Shown here one piece after another: positions 31,812 through 39,996 of a stretch of DNA of 64,000 nt. Location of the stretch: positions 310,001-374,000 of the forward strand of contig NZ_CDBW01000016.1 in NCBI RefSeq assembly GCF_000820145.1, read 5' to 3'. The notes beneath the pieces were generated by a model. That model ran no database searches, was not told the DNA's origin, and worked only from the letters and a program-made list of their open reading frames with translations. Origin of the DNA: Aeromonas sobria (GTDB taxonomy: Bacteria > Pseudomonadota > Gammaproteobacteria > Enterobacterales > Aeromonadaceae). The translations under genes were made by a program, and so were the position numbers. Position 1 is the first letter of the stretch. Each line of letters opens with the position of its first letter.

Positions 31812-32515
31812 ATGATGTGGGTTATCGAGCGCAGTTGTGGGAATGTATATTTTAGTAATGAGCGTGTTGGTCAGCTTGGCTCTAGTGAAGTAGTGGTACT
31901 TGAATACCTAATAGACAATTTGGGACAGCTCAAAGAAAAAGGTGAGTTACTAGATTTTGCGTGGCCGCAAAAAATAGTCTCTCCAAATTCGTTGACAGTA
32001 GCAATCAAGAATATCAGAAAAGTATTTTCCGTAAGGAAATGTGCTCTTGAAATACGAACCCACCATGGAAAAGGATACTCACTACATGGTGATGTTAGTG
32101 AAGTAACTATTGTAGATGAGTTTGCATCGGTATCTATTGAGCAAGTTGAGACTGAAAGAAGCGATGCTGTTTCTGGCCTAACAGATACCACCTCTATAGC
32201 AAGAGTAGAAAATGAGAAAAAAATATATAATTTTATCCCAATTGCAGTATTAACTCAAAAAGTAATTATTGCTGTTCTTGGGGGGCGTCTTTATTTATGT
32301 CATCTCTTATTTGGGGGTATGACAAGAAAATTTACTGCGAAGATTTATATAGTGGCGTGACTGTTTGTGGAACAAAAATTCTTTACGAGAAAAATACAAA
32401 GCAATTGAAGGCTGAGCTAGAGTCTTTTATGGCTCAGCATGGAAATAGGTATTCACTTTATGTTTATGGCTATAACTACTCACCTAAAAATTTTAGCGTT
32501 TATCCTGTTCTGTAG
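31812..32515 (+). pseudogene. ToxR-like membrane transcription regulator with a one-base frameshift
   Basis: The frame from ATG 31812 (after GGAG) encodes an OmpR/PhoB-type winged helix (LGSSEVVVLEYLIDNLGQ, NSLTVAIKNIRKVF, IRTHHGKGYSL), a linker and the start of a membrane helix (KVIIAVLGG). At a G6 run (32280-32285) the frame shifts. One more G would continue it as GGASLFMSSLIWGYDKK, completing the helix, and then a small periplasmic domain with two cysteines (CEDLYSGVTVCG) to the TAG at 32513-32515. Total about 234 residues, similar in size and layout to ToxR/PsaE-type regulators. The assembled protein is inferred; as it stands the product loses its membrane anchor. Confidence 0.72.
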
Positions 32516-33002
32516 TTCTGTAGTTCTGTAGTTCTGTAGTTCTGTAGTTCTGTAGTTCTGTAGTTCTGTAGTTCTGTAGTTCTGTAGTTCTGTAGTTCTG
32601 TAGTTCTGTAGTTCTGGGTTTTATGGTTTGTATCCATTTATAAATGGTAGTGGTTGTGATTTTTATGCAGAAGCAGAGGATGAATTTAGAAAAGTTAATA
32701 TGACTTGTTTTGCAGGTCAGTTGACTTCTGTGTATCAAAAAAAAACTACTGGAGATATTTTGGTTTCTAAGGGGTTATGGGGTAAGAAAGGAAATACCAT
32801 CTATGTCATAAATTATAATTCTCGAACTACACCAAGTTCGAATGACATGAGAAAAACATTTTTCCCAAGCCTCGTGAATGATGTTGCTTTTTCATCTCAA
32901 AAAATTTTTGAAACGATAGATGGAGAAGATGTTGTTATCTCAGATACTCCAGTAATGAGAATATATAAACTAGAAAGGGTAGGTAAACTCTCATGGTTAT
33001 AG
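32466..33002 (+). pseudogene. ToxS/PsaF-like membrane partner, interrupted by an octamer repeat expansion
   Basis: An ATG at 32466, overlapping the end of the ToxR-like gene, opens MAITTHLKILAFILFCSS, a typical membrane helix, and then runs into in-frame TAG at 32529-32531 inside the GTTCTGTA tract. Beyond the tract the same frame resumes (GFYGLYPFINGSGC...) and runs to 33002. Removing 12 of the 13 full repeats (96 bases, 32 codons) gives one uninterrupted protein of about 146 residues: short N-terminus, membrane helix, periplasmic domain. Zero or two copies put the ends out of frame, and three or more copies always include a stop. The function is inferred from operon position after a ToxR-like gene; no family was recognised by sequence. 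Confidence 0.7.
32507..32616 (+). repeat. Octanucleotide tandem repeat, 13 full copies of GTTCTGTA plus 6 bases
   Basis: Perfect units run from 32507 to 32610 and a partial GTTCTG ends at 32616. The unit length is not a multiple of three and each unit can form TAG, so every frame on the + strand meets a stop within three units. The inferred ancestral sequence GTTCTGTAGTTCTG already contained 1.75 units, a plausible seed for slipped-strand expansion. Confidence 0.98.
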
Positions 33003-33334
33003 AGCAGAGTGAAATCTTAGTTATTGACAGAGTGTCTGGTTTTATTCAAATGAAAGATGATGATGCTGTAAAGCTATTCTGCCTTGGTAAAAAAGAAGCT
33101 TCGGCCTTGGCTGCATTATTATCATCCGATGAAAGATGTTGCCCCAAAAAAAAGTTAAAGGAAGCCATATGGCCAGATAGACAGCATGTAGAAGATAATC
33201 AAGTCGCAGCGATTATCTCAAGTCTTCGCAAGTCACTTATAAAAACAAAAATAAAATTAGAGCTAAAAGCGATTACAAATTATGGATATCAAGTCATATA
33301 TTCTGATAATTTCGTCATTGAGTTGGTAGGATAA
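32993..33334 (+). CDS. Small winged-helix DNA-binding protein without membrane anchor
   Basis: The 113-residue product looks like a lone trans-reg-C (OmpR/ToxR-type) winged helix: LFCLGKKEASALAALLSSDERC, KKKLKEAIWPDRQHVEDNQVAAIISSLRKSL and ITNYGYQVIYSD for the wing. It has no receiver or membrane segment. It overlaps the ToxS-like gene by 10 bases and ends 4 bases before the adhesin start, so it is part of the same operon. Confidence 0.65.
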   Translation: MVIEQSEILVIDRVSGFIQMKDDDAVKLFCLGKKEASALAALLSSDERCCPKKKLKEAIWPDRQHVEDNQVAAIISSLRKSLIKTKIKLELKAITNYGYQVIYSDNFVIELVG

Positions 33335-33338
33335 TTTA

Positions 33339-35740
33339 ATGCGTATAAATAAGGTTTTTGTCGCGATGTGGTCATACCTTTTTTTGGTGAGAGCATTTTT
33401 CTACCTGTTGCAATCGCGGCAGATGAAATTAGTCGGACCAGAAAAGAATCAGGTCGTTATGACATCTACCGAGTTAAAAAAGGTGATACCCTGGGTACAG
33501 CTTCCAGGAAGCTTGGGGTATCAAATGTTGATATTCTGAGGTTAAATCCAGCTTTTTCTGAATATGAAGCGTGGCAAGAAGGCGTTGAAATTTATGTCCC
33601 GAAAGTAGGTGAGCTCGCGCTACTTTCTGGCCAGGGTCTACTTAAAATAAATCCTTTAGATAAAGACCCTTCAACGAGTATTGAGAAAGAGCTTGCTGCA
33701 CAAGGTGCTCGTTTAGGTGGAGCGCTAGCTGGAGGGAGTCGTGCATCGAAAATAAACGCCAATATATCAGAAGATAGTTTGATTGGTGCTTATGTCCGTG
33801 ATCAGCGGAATGAAAATCAGGACAAAAGTAAGCACTCCGCAGATCAGGAACTAGATTACTGGAGGTCAAGGGTAACCGATCAATTTGAAAAGGAGGCTTC
33901 AGTTTATGCTGAATCACTAATAGGTCAACATGGCACTGCTCGTGTCAATATTTCGGTAGATCAAGATTTTAAACTTGATCAGGTCGAAATCGATGCGTTG
34001 ATGAAAATCGATGAGACAGAAGAACGTCTTCTGTTTGGTCAGTTGGGATCAGACGAAATAATCAAGACAGAGACATCTTGAACTTGGGTATTGGCCAGCG
34101 TCACTTTTATGAGCGTTGGATGTTAGGCTATAACACCTTTTTAGATCGGGATCTTACGTCAAAGCATACTCGGATGGGTGTGGGGGCAGAGGCGTGGCAA
34201 AATTATTTGAAGTTTAGTGCGAACTTCTATCACCCCTTAAGTGATTGGAAGGATTCGGTGCATATAAAAGACTACCAGGCCAGGCCAGCCAAAGGGGCGG
34301 ATATTTCCGTACAAGGTTATCTGCCTGATCTTCCTCAGTTAAGTGCCTCATTGAAGGCTGAACAATACTGGGGAGACAAGGTCGATATCAATGGAAGTAA
34401 AAAACTGTCCGAGAATCCTCATGCAATAATTGCTGGGTTGGAGTATTCACCTTTCCCATTGTTGAAAATGAAGGTTGGCCAATCATTCGGGAATGACCGT
34501 AACAATACAACCGCAGGAATTGGATTCGAATGGAGGCTGGGTGCTTCTTTAGATGAAATGTTAAAGACGTCTAAGCCGAATAAGTCACTCGCCGGAATGA
34601 GATATGATTTGGTTGAACGTAATAACAACATTGTCTTGGAGTATCGAGAAGCACAAGAACTTAAGGTCGAGATCCCCAGCAAAACTGTTCTGGCCGAACT
34701 GTCATCGTTGCAGCTTAATGCTCAAATAACAGGAACGAGCCAAATAGCCAAAGTGGTTTGGTTTGGAGAAGTGTTGGGTGCATTAAATGGTGTGTCACAG
34801 GGAATGCAGACGTCAATCACGATACCAGCTTTGCCAATTGACAAGGCTAATGGGCTGAATCAGTACAGTGTGTCTGTGGTTGTGACCGATGAAAATGGTA
34901 GAGAAGCACGAGCCGAAGGGACTATTGAAATTATCGAAGATGCCGTATTGCAACCCAGGATCGAGATGCGTGAACGCCAGGTCATGCTTAAGCCGGAAGA
35001 GCGTTATACCGTTGTTTGGGATGCAATTGATCCTCGCCAGACTGATGGGCGAGTGACTGATAACAATGGACGTAATGCATCAAGAGCATACGGCAATGGG
35101 ATTGAAGTCCAGCATGTATATCTCGATGGTTTCGAGTTATTGGCTACGCCCGATACTCATGAGGTAGCGATTCCTGAAGACATGGCTGATGGTGATCATC
35201 GCTTGGTTGTTGAGGCCCGTTTCCCATCTGGTCATGTAGCCCAAGACAGCATGGTTATTTTGGTCCGTGGGGCTGTTGTAGATAGTGACAACGACGGCGT
35301 ACCGGATGAAGAGGAGATTGCCAACGGTACTGACCCGCAGAACCCGGATACCGACGGTGATGGACTGACCGATGGTCAGGAAGCAGAGCACGGTTCCGAT
35401 CCGCTGAAGCCGGACACTGATGGTGACGGTTTGACTGACGGTGTGGAAATTGCCGGTGGTAGCAACCCGCTCGACCCGAACGACCCGGTCAACGGTGGTG
35501 AGCTAGATACCGACAACGACAACATTCCGAACGGTATCGACACCGACAACGACGGCATACCGGATGAAGAGGAGATTACCAACGGCACTGACCCGCTGAA
35601 GCCGGATACGGACGATGACGGTTTGATCGATGGCCAGGAAGCGGCGCACGGCACTGATCCGTTGAAGCCAGACACAGATGGTGACGGTTTGACAGATGGT
35701 GAAGAGATTGCAGGTGGTAACAACCCACTTGACCCGAACG
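33339..35740 (+). pseudogene. Intimin/invasin-type adhesin (inverse autotransporter), two frameshifts and 3' truncation
   Basis: Read together, the frames give a signal peptide ending FLPVAIAADE, a LysM domain (YDIYRVKKGDTLGTASRKLG), an intimin-type beta-barrel ([39 protein letters not shown]), one or two Ig-like domains and a chain of thrombospondin type 3 calcium repeats ([10 protein letters not shown]). One frameshift is at a T7 run in the signal peptide (33379-33385, T8 expected), another at GGG 34045-34047 in the barrel (GGGG expected, giving [11 protein letters not shown]). At about 35740 the sequence joins the integrase gene in antisense and the passenger end is lost; the open frame runs on to 35865 by chance. 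Starts after TAGGA at 33339. Confidence 0.82.
35281..35740 (+). repeat. Duplicated thrombospondin type 3 repeat block in the adhesin
   Basis: Two stretches of about 200 bases (roughly 35288-35493 and 35546-35740) are strongly similar and each encodes a run of [14 protein letters not shown] calcium-binding repeats ending GG-NPLDPN. The copies are separated by a short DTDNDN-rich link. The right copy ends at the deletion junction with the integrase. Confidence 0.75.
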
Positions 35741-36294
35741 AGCTGACAGAGGCGGCGTACAGTCTCATGCTTGCCATCAGCCTCAATCGGCCGAAGTATC
35801 TCAATGACTTTCGGCGCTCGTATCTGGTCGATGGGCAGGGAGCCAATGAAGGGCAGTACATATAGCTCAAGAGAGCGCCACGAATCTGCGGCATAGGCTT
35901 CTGATACGTCGTGGCGTTTCAGTTCCAGCCATTTACTGGCCATGCGCTCGAACGTGTTGGCACTGGCTTCTTGTTCGGCTTGGGCTGTGGCGATCTGTTC
36001 TTCTTTGTGGAGCTTGGGATCAATGCTTTGGGCCAGCAGGGCGCGGGCTTCTCGCCGCCGTTCTCTGGCTGCAGCAAGGGATACTTCTGGATAGGTGCCA
36101 AATCCCATGTTGGTGCGTTTCTTATCGGCTGGCCTTTGGTATTTAAAAACCCATCGCTTCCCGCCGTTAGGTTTAACCCTCAGCTCTAGCCCTTCGCCAT
36201 CAGGCAAGGTTGATTCTTTGGTTTCTGCCTTGGCAGTTTTCACCTTAGTGTCGGTTAGCCGGTTTGTTCCGGTCTCGCGTGTCTTCTTGTCCAT
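35741..36294 (-). pseudogene. P4-type tyrosine integrase, C-terminal half deleted
   Basis: The ATG at 36294 follows AAGAGG and opens LTDTKVKTAKAETKES, GLELRVKPNGGKRWVFKYQR, GFGTYPEVSLAAARERR, the N-terminal arm-binding part of P4-like integrases, then a core-binding start (ASKWLELKRHDVSEAY, RRLCQL). After about 185 residues homology stops at the junction with the adhesin gene near 35740; the frame continues by chance to 35503. All catalytic residues are missing. It sits 175 bases from the 3' end of ssrA, the classical target of this integrase class. Confidence 0.85.
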
Positions 36295-36302
36295 GTTGCC
36301 TC

Positions 36303-36357
36303 TTAGTACCACCGAATTTAGTACCACAGCCCCTGTGGTACTAATAATGGTACTAAA
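36303..36357. repeat. Inverted repeats at the integrase promoter
   Basis: A perfect 12-bp inverted repeat TTAGTACCACAG-CCC-CTGTGGTACTAA (36318-36344) is flanked by two more partial copies, TTAGTACCAC at 36303 and TGGTACTAAA at 36348. Four copies of TTAGTACCA-like sequence in 55 bases directly before integrase suggest an operator or integrase/excisionase arm sites. Confidence 0.65.
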
Positions 36358-36398
36358 TGAGCTGGCTTCTGGCGACTTCCTCGGACTTTCACGGACAA

Positions 36399-36436
36399 CA
36401 AAAAAACCCGCAAAGCCTTACGCTGTGCGGGTTTCT
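36399..36436 (-). terminator. Terminator of ssrA
   Basis: On the minus strand, AAACCCGCA...TGCGGGTTTTTTT (stem around a 13-base loop) lies about 35 bases beyond the tmRNA 3' end. Confidence 0.8.
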
Positions 36437-36468
36437 TGGACTTCGTTGGTCACTGTTGGACCGGTATT

Positions 36469-36828
36469 TGGTGGAGCTGGGGGGATTTGAACCCCCGTCC
36501 AAAATTACTACATCCGCGGTACTACATGCTTAGTCACTCTTTACATTCGCCAACCCGCTGCGGAGAGACACGCCACGAATTGACTAGCTCGATTGGTTTT
36601 AATGCTTCCGCCCCGAGCAGGACTTCCACACGATCCTGTGAAGGATGACCTTCCGATTCCCTAGGACACAGGCAAGCTAGGGTAGAAGGGCTCTATGCAG
36701 GTTATTAAGCTGCTAGTGCGTAGTTTTCGTCGTTTGCGACTATTTTTTTGCGGTTTGTTAACGAGGCCTACCGCACCTCGGCATGCACCTTGGGTTTCGT
36801 GAATCTTGTCGAATCCAGAATCAGCCCC
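36469..36828 (-). ncRNA. ssrA: Transfer-messenger RNA (tmRNA)
   Basis: tmRNA rescues stalled ribosomes. The minus-strand 5' end GGGGCTGATTCTGGATTCGA pairs with the 3' end CAGCTCCACCA to make the alanine acceptor stem, and the T-arm (GGGGGTTCAAATCCCC) is present. The tag frame reads ANDENYALAA followed by TAA, identical to the enterobacterial tag. Length is 360 nt. smpB lies upstream in the same direction. Confidence 0.97.
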
Positions 36829-37012
36829 AAGTTGTTAGAAGCGATTGTACGCAAAAATGCTGTTATAGCAAGGCGTTGATAACCATTCCCTCTGGTCATT
36901 TGGCTGTTTGCTGATTTATTGTGCTCAGCTGACTCGGGGTCAACTGCGCAGAGGGGAGCAGAATGACTTGCTGGCCCTGAACATCCGGAGTGTGAGTCCG
37001 GATAACCGGAGA

Positions 37013-37501
37013 TTAGCCGCGATTTTTGTTCTTCATGATGCGGGATTTTTCCCGATCCCATTCGCGCGCCTTGGTATCTTCGCGCTTATCGTGCTCTTTT
37101 TTACCTTTCACCAGACCAATTTCGACCTTGACCCAGCACTCTTTCCAGTAGAGAGCCAGTGGCACTATGGTGTAGCCCTGACGGGCGGTCAGGCTTTCGA
37201 GTTTGTCGATTTCACGGCGGCTCAGCAGCAGTTTGCGGGTGCGGGTCGGATCACAGACCACATGGCTGGACGCGGCGTTCAGCGGCAGGAAGCTGGAGCC
37301 GAACAGGAAGGCTTCACCCTGCAAGAAGATGACGTAGGCTTCGCTGATATTGGCCTTGCCCGCCCGCAGGGATTTGACTTCCCACCCTTGCAGGGACAAG
37401 CCAGCTTCCACTCTCTCTTCGATGAAGTATTCGTGGCGGGCGGCTCGGTTCAGAGCAATGGTGCTGGACCCGGCTTTGTTTTTACTGTTTTTTTTGCTCA
37501 T
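37013..37501 (-). CDS. smpB: tmRNA-binding protein SmpB
   Basis: SmpB binds tmRNA and carries it to stalled ribosomes. The 162-residue protein has the OB-fold core ([40 protein letters not shown]) and the basic C-terminal tail ([19 protein letters not shown]). It is upstream of ssrA and divergent from ratA, the usual arrangement. Confidence 0.97.
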   Translation of the reverse strand: MSKKNSKNKAGSSTIALNRAARHEYFIEERVEAGLSLQGWEVKSLRAGKANISEAYVIFLQGEAFLFGSSFLPLNAASSHVVCDPTRTRKLLLSRREIDKLESLTARQGYTIVPLALYWKECWVKVEIGLVKGKKEHDKREDTKAREWDREKSRIMKNKNRG

Positions 37502-37670
37502 GACGGGCGATTTCCGGCAATGACTAGGAGGCTCGTATTATACGTAGGCGTGAGCGGCTGTAAAACGCGCTGCAAGTCAACTGGTGGCTTTATGAGCGGT
37601 TTGGCTGAGGTTTTCGCTCCACAACCGGAAACATGGTGATAAAATCGCGCCGATTGGATGAGGAAAAGCC

Positions 37671-38105
37671 ATGCCCCGGATTACGCGCAGTGCCCTGGTG
37701 ATGTTCAGTGCAGAACAGATGTTCAAATTGGTTAACGATGTGGATGCCTATCCGCAGTTTTTGCCCGGTTGTGTCGGCAGCCGTGTCCACGAGGCGGGTG
37801 ATGACTACATGACTGCATCGGTGGATGTGGCCAAGGCTGGCATTGCCAAGACCTTTACCACTCGCAATCAGCTGGATGTGAACCGTCAGATCAGGATGGA
37901 ACTGGTAGATGGTCCGTTTCGCAAGTTGGCGGGGTGGTGGACCTTTACCCCGCTCGATGTGGATGCCTGCAAGGTGGAGTTTGATCTTGATTTCGAATTT
38001 ACCTCCAAGCTGATCGAGATGGCATTTGGTCAGGTGTTCCGCGATCTGGTGAGCTCCATGGTCTCGGCTTTCTCCAAGCGGGCGAAGGAGGTCTACGGTG
38101 TCTGA
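37671..38105 (+). CDS. ratA: RatA/PasT, ribosome-association START-domain protein
   Basis: The 144-residue protein is a coenzyme Q-binding/START-like (polyketide cyclase) protein with MPRITRSALVMFSAEQMF and VDAYPQFLPGCVGSRV. In E. coli RatA is reported to hinder 70S formation, and the family is also linked to ubiquinone handling, so the cellular role is not settled. It overlaps ratB by 8 bases. Confidence 0.9.
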   Translation: MPRITRSALVMFSAEQMFKLVNDVDAYPQFLPGCVGSRVHEAGDDYMTASVDVAKAGIAKTFTTRNQLDVNRQIRMELVDGPFRKLAGWWTFTPLDVDACKVEFDLDFEFTSKLIEMAFGQVFRDLVSSMVSAFSKRAKEVYGV

Positions 38106-38445
38106 CCAGCTCAATATCGAGGTTGTCTATGCCTTGCCGCAACAGCAGACGGTGATTGCGCTACGCGTGCCGTCCGAGACCTGCGTGCAGGCGGTCATCG
38201 AGCAGTCCGGCATTGTGCAAAAGCACCCCGAGATCGATCTGGCGGTCAACAAGTTCGGCATCTACAGTCGCCCGGTGAAAGGTGGCGAGTTGCTGCACGA
38301 TGGGGATCGCATCGAGATTTATCGGCCCTTGACCGCCGATCCCCGCGAGATGCGCAAGAAACGCGCAGAAAAGGCGAAAGAGGAGGGGAGAGCCGATAGT
38401 GTGACCGGTGGCCGCCCCGATGTGCATCGCAAGCGCAGCGAGTAA
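38098..38445 (+). CDS. rnfH: RnfH-family protein RatB/PasI
   Basis: The 115-residue protein has a ubiquitin-like RnfH fold (VYALPQQQTVIALRVP, AVNKFGIYSRPVKGGELLHDGDRIEIYRPL). It begins with GTG overlapping the ratA stop. The pair ratA-ratB has been called a toxin-antitoxin module, but its antitoxin role is uncertain. A basic tail ends the protein. Confidence 0.88.
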   Translation: MSDQLNIEVVYALPQQQTVIALRVPSETCVQAVIEQSGIVQKHPEIDLAVNKFGIYSRPVKGGELLHDGDRIEIYRPLTADPREMRKKRAEKAKEEGRADSVTGGRPDVHRKRSE

Positions 38446-38464
38446 CGCTCAGGTTTTCTTGCAG

Positions 38465-38491
38465 AAAAAAAGGCGCCGAGGCGCCTTTTTT
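38465..38491 (+). terminator. Terminator after ratB (symmetric)
   Basis: AAAAAAAGGCGCC-GA-GGCGCCTTTTTT; it may serve both ratB and the convergent amidohydrolase gene. Confidence 0.88.
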
Positions 38492-38541
38492 GATCCCGTC
38501 AGCCGGTCATCTGGCCGAGGGGATATCAAGGGCGGGCCGCG

Positions 38542-39816
38542 TCAGCTCAGGGCTGGTTCTGCCGCACCCAAGCGGGCGCGGGCCCAAGCGGTCAGCAGCT
38601 CGACGCCGCTTTGCATCACCCGCTCATCGAAATCGAAGGCGTTGTGGTGGTGGGGCGCAGCCAGATCGGCCCCCAGAATGAGGTAAGCTGCTTCGCCCCC
38701 CTGTTTTTGCACCCGCTCCATCAGAAAACCGGCATCTTCGCTGGCGCCAAAGCGGCGAGTCTGGATGGTGGCGAGCCCCTGCTTGCGGGCCAGCGCTGCC
38801 AGTTCGGCTTGCAGTGCCGGGCTGTTCTCCAGCGCAATCGCCTCACCCTGTTTGATGATGCGGTAGGTGACGCCGTGGGCGAGGGCGGTGCCTTCGACGA
38901 TGCGCTGCACCTGACTGAACATGTAGTCGTTGAGGGTGCTGTCGGCGCCACGGGTTTCACCGTGTAGCTCGGCATGATCGGGAATGACATTGCGCCCGCT
39001 GCCACCGTGAAGCTGGCCGATGTTGATGCGGGTCATGCCATCGCGGTGTCGGGGAATGCCGAGCATGGCGGTGGTGGCCATGCAGGCGGCGGCCAGCGCA
39101 TTGCTGCCGGCATTGGGCTCAAGCCCGGCGTGGGCCGCGGTGCCCATAAAGTGGACGTCGAACTTGGTGGAGCAGAGAAACTCGGTGGGGTTGATCACCA
39201 GCTCGCCGCTACCGGCGTGAATGCCGATATGGAGCGAGAGCAGGGCATCCACGTCATCGAGTGCGCCGCCGGCGGCCAGTGCCTTGCCCCCGCGACACCC
39301 CTCTTCGGCGGGTTGGAAGAAGAGCTTGATTCGACCGCACAGCTGCTCCTTCATCGCCATCAACTGGCTGGCCAGCCCCATGCCGATGGCGGTGTGGCCA
39401 TCATGGGCACAGGCATGCATCCACCCCTTGTTGTGGGAGGCAAAGCCCTCTTGCTGCGGCTGGTGCTGTTCGGCGTCGGACTCTTCCACTTCCACCGCGT
39501 CGATATCGAAGCGAAAGGCCAGGGTCGGGCCGGGACGACCGGTATCCAGCTCCCCCATCAGCCCGGTGACATCGCCGATCCGCTCCAGCCAGTCGGGATG
39601 GGCTCCCTGACGGCGGGCGCGAGCCTTCTCGGCCGCCACATCCACATCACGACCCATCATCAGGTTGCTGGCCAGCAGTTTGTCGCCGAGCACGATGCGA
39701 TAGCCGAGCTCGCTCAGGTGGTGGGCAATCAGGCTGGTGGTGCGAAACTCTTTCCAGGCGGCTTCCGGCAGGCGGTGCAGGTCGCGGCGCCACAGGATTA
39801 GGTGCTCAAGGGTCAT
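38542..39816 (-). CDS. M20-family amidohydrolase, AbgA-like
   Basis: The 424-residue protein resembles AbgA, a subunit of p-aminobenzoyl-glutamate hydrolase: WRRDLHRLPEAAWKEFRT, ELDTGRPGPTLAFRFDIDA, MHACAHDGHTAIGMGLA (metal ligands), FFQPAEEGCRGGKA and TAAHAGLEPNAGSNAL. Similarity to E. coli AbgA is clear along the whole length. No AbgB- or AbgT-like gene is adjacent, so it may act alone on other N-acyl amino acids. Confidence 0.82.
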   Translation of the reverse strand: MTLEHLILWRRDLHRLPEAAWKEFRTTSLIAHHLSELGYRIVLGDKLLASNLMMGRDVDVAAEKARARRQGAHPDWLERIGDVTGLMGELDTGRPGPTLAFRFDIDAVEVEESDAEQHQPQQEGFASHNKGWMHACAHDGHTAIGMGLASQLMAMKEQLCGRIKLFFQPAEEGCRGGKALAAGGALDDVDALLSLHIGIHAGSGELVINPTEFLCSTKFDVHFMGTAAHAGLEPNAGSNALAAACMATTAMLGIPRHRDGMTRINIGQLHGGSGRNVIPDHAELHGETRGADSTLNDYMFSQVQRIVEGTALAHGVTYRIIKQGEAIALENSPALQAELAALARKQGLATIQTRRFGASEDAGFLMERVQKQGGEAAYLILGADLAAPHHHNAFDFDERVMQSGVELLTAWARARLGAAEPALS

Positions 39817-39952
39817 CTTGGCTTCCTTGGTGATTCGATTTGTCGGCTATTGTGCCTTTTTTCCCGGCTGACCACACGGGGCCCGCAGCTGGTCGGGGGA
39901 GCTGCGAGTGCGGGTTGCGGCAGCCAGGGCTGCTGACAGGGGTGAGAGAAGA

Positions 39953-39980
39953 TAAAAAAACGCCTCCACAAGGGAGGCGT
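39953..39980 (-). terminator. Terminator of fadE
   Basis: On the minus strand, CGCCTCC-CTTGT-GGAGGCG is followed by seven T, 17 bases beyond the fadE stop. Confidence 0.88.
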
Positions 39981-39996
39981 TGTCGAGGCGTGGTTA

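Noticed and set aside
32493..32738. Minus-strand frame through the octamer tract, encoding repeats of RTTELQNY
   Set aside because: The octamer read on this strand has no stop and so gives an open frame by construction; no start signal or homology supports it.
35503..35740. C-terminal extension of the integrase frame
   Set aside because: It is the antisense of the adhesin calcium repeats; integrase similarity ends at about 35741.
35741..35865. C-terminal extension of the adhesin frame
   Set aside because: This part is the antisense of the integrase gene, entered after a deletion junction, not adhesin sequence.
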